A DNA stretch of 64,000 nt, taken from positions 134,929-198,928 of the forward strand of contig CAUYUJ010018645.1 of assembly GCA_963575745.1 (NCBI GenBank), in the 5' to 3' direction. Source of the DNA: Prorocentrum cordatum (taxonomy: Eukaryota; Sar; Dinophyceae; Prorocentrales; Prorocentraceae). Positions 62,928 to 64,000 of the stretch are shown here, in pieces. Each line of letters begins with the position of its first letter. Within the stretch, counting starts at the first letter, position 1. Made by a program: the position numbers and the translations under genes. The notes beneath the pieces are model-generated. The model did no database searches. It saw only the letters and a list, made by a program, of their open reading frames with translations, and was not told the origin of the DNA.

Positions 62928-64000
62928 ATGGCGAATCCGGCGCAGTTGGCAATCGCGACGGCAGTGGCGATGCCCGTTTTTGTTCGCGAACGCTTCGCCA
63001 CGAATATCCCGAGCCCCCCTGGCGTGGCCAGGCTTCGGGATCTTGTACATAGCTTTCTGCAGGACCCAGCGGCTTCCAGTTTAACTCCGCTCGTTCATTT
63101 AGGTTGGGCGCTCAGTTTGCCTGCGTGCAATGGTTTCCCTGTGGTGCCCGGGGCCGTCGCTGCGCCGCTGGCTCGCTCCCTGGCTCTAGACGGGCCCGCC
63201 CTGGCCCACGTTCGGGCGGACAGTCTCGCGCACTGGCGTGAGCGCAAGCGCGTGCTGGACCCGCTGTGGGCGTGCAAGTTCGGGGCGCTGCCCTCGCACG
63301 TCCAGGGCGTCCTGGGTCCGAAGAAAAAATTGCTTGTGCTTGGCGAGATGCTTGAGGCGATTGGCTGGCCTGACACGCGTCTCGTAGCTGATCCGAGGAA
63401 TGGGTTTCCGCTGCTCGGCGAGATTCCCCGCAGCGGCGCCCTGCCTGCGCTCCCGTTTTTGCAGTGCCCGGAAACTGCCGCGAGTTTGCGCGCGCAAACC
63501 GCTTCTTTAAACGAAGCCACGCTCCGCCGAGTTCGGCGTCAGACGGATCTGGAGGATTCAGTCCGAGCGGCTTTCGAGAGCCAATGCGAAAAAGAGGTTC
63601 GCGACGGCCATGCGAGGTGGCGTTCCTTGTCAGGCAATTGCGTCCTCACTGCTAGGTTCCCGGCCGACGAAGGCTGGACAGGGAATTCGCGCCGGGTGCG
63701 TTGCATTGACGACTTTTCGGCATCTCGTATAAATGCCGCAGTGTCGGTTGGAGAGTCCATCCAGCACGACACTCTCGATCGTTTTGTGGCGATGCTTCGC
63801 GACGTCATGTCGGCAGGTTGTGACGGAGTCACGCTTCGCAAAGAAGACTTTGTAGCAGCGTTCAAGACGTTGCCTTTGGCGAGCTCGCACTTGCCGTTTG
63901 CAGTCGTCTCCTGGGGTTCGGCTGAGTCCCGGGGGCAGGGGCTGCACCTTCTCGCGTGCCCGTTTGGGGCCGTTGCGTCGGTCTACAACTGGGAGCGCTT
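62928..64000 (+). CDS. Reverse transcriptase ORF (partial, runs off window)
   Basis: Open from the ATG at 62928 to the window end without a stop (357 codons); the frame is also open upstream into the gag-like ORF. Residues 1-200 form an N-terminal region with GPKKKLLVLGEMLEAIGWP and RNGFPLLGEIP. RT features follow: RRVRCIDDFSASRINAAV near 255-270, VTLRKEDFVAAFKTLPL near 302-318 (motif A position, Asp in KEDF) and CPFGAVASVYNWERF at the end (motif B region). The FxDD motif would lie beyond 64000. I know this RRxDDFS / RKEDF-AAF / FGAVASV type from dinoflagellate predicted proteins. Whether the element is DIRS-like, LTR or another class cannot be decided without the 3' half. Confidence 0.75.
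   Translation, partial: MANPAQLAIATAVAMPVFVRERFATNIPSPPGVARLRDLVHSFLQDPAASSLTPLVHLGWALSLPACNGFPVVPGAVAAPLARSLALDGPALAHVRADSLAHWRERKRVLDPLWACKFGALPSHVQGVLGPKKKLLVLGEMLEAIGWPDTRLVADPRNGFPLLGEIPRSGALPALPFLQCPETAASLRAQTASLNEATLRRVRRQTDLEDSVRAAFESQCEKEVRDGHARWRSLSGNCVLTARFPADEGWTGNSRRVRCIDDFSASRINAAVSVGESIQHDTLDRFVAMLRDVMSAGCDGVTLRKEDFVAAFKTLPLASSHLPFAVVSWGSAESRGQGLHLLACPFGAVASVYNWER

Overview
The window looks like nuclear DNA of a dinoflagellate. The most specific evidence is a tandem pair of dinoflagellate spliced-leader (DinoSL) relics at 8596-8632, placed 5' of an intronless sulfotransferase-like gene. The rest of the window agrees: GC-rich coding sequence, huge arrays of simple and tandem repeats, transposase and retroelement proteins of types I associate with dinoflagellate genomes, and very few host-like genes. 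The species cannot be told from the sequence. No rRNA or tRNA gene was recognised.

Layout. 0-2.7 kb: a small unknown ORF and a split transposase-like gene with a possible SL relic 5' of it. 2.8-7.5 kb: a GC-rich minisatellite, a dispersed repeat (second copy at 20.3 kb), purine tracts and short tandem arrays. 7.6-8.6 kb: the sulfotransferase-like retrogene. 8.9-15.6 kb: a large imperfect inverted repeat whose arms carry tandem units, around a microsatellite-filled core. 15.6-18.3 kb: a frameshifted fragment of a Helitron-type protein. 18.4-23.0 kb: dispersed repeats, (CTA)n, a 52-bp tandem array and (ACACAG)n. 23.2-28.6 kb: a LINE-like retrotransposon on the minus strand, with ORF1 and an endonuclease/RT/RNase H ORF2 in one frame separated by a single TGA. 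29.1-46.0 kb: a very large minus-strand Helitron-like element. Its parts are an N-terminal zinc-finger and tandem-repeat protein, a Rep region, a Pif1-type helicase and a fused ubiquitin-specific protease (C19) domain. The frame is broken at several single-base lesions. 46.0-52.6 kb: a MULE-like DNA transposon embedded in blocks of ~170-bp repeats and hairpins. 52.9-60.7 kb: a short unknown ORF, a 29-bp satellite, 85-bp and 72-bp repeats, a long (GGA)n tract and a 1.5-kb element with terminal inverted repeats. 60.7-64 kb: the 5' half of another retroelement, with a gag-like ORF followed by a reverse transcriptase that runs off the window.

In short, this is a graveyard or nest of selfish elements with one plausible host-type gene. 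The most interesting object is the Helitron-like element carrying a complete-looking deubiquitinase triad next to its helicase. Several frame breaks in it and in its neighbours fall in short homopolymers, so assembly error must be excluded before calling these elements dead.
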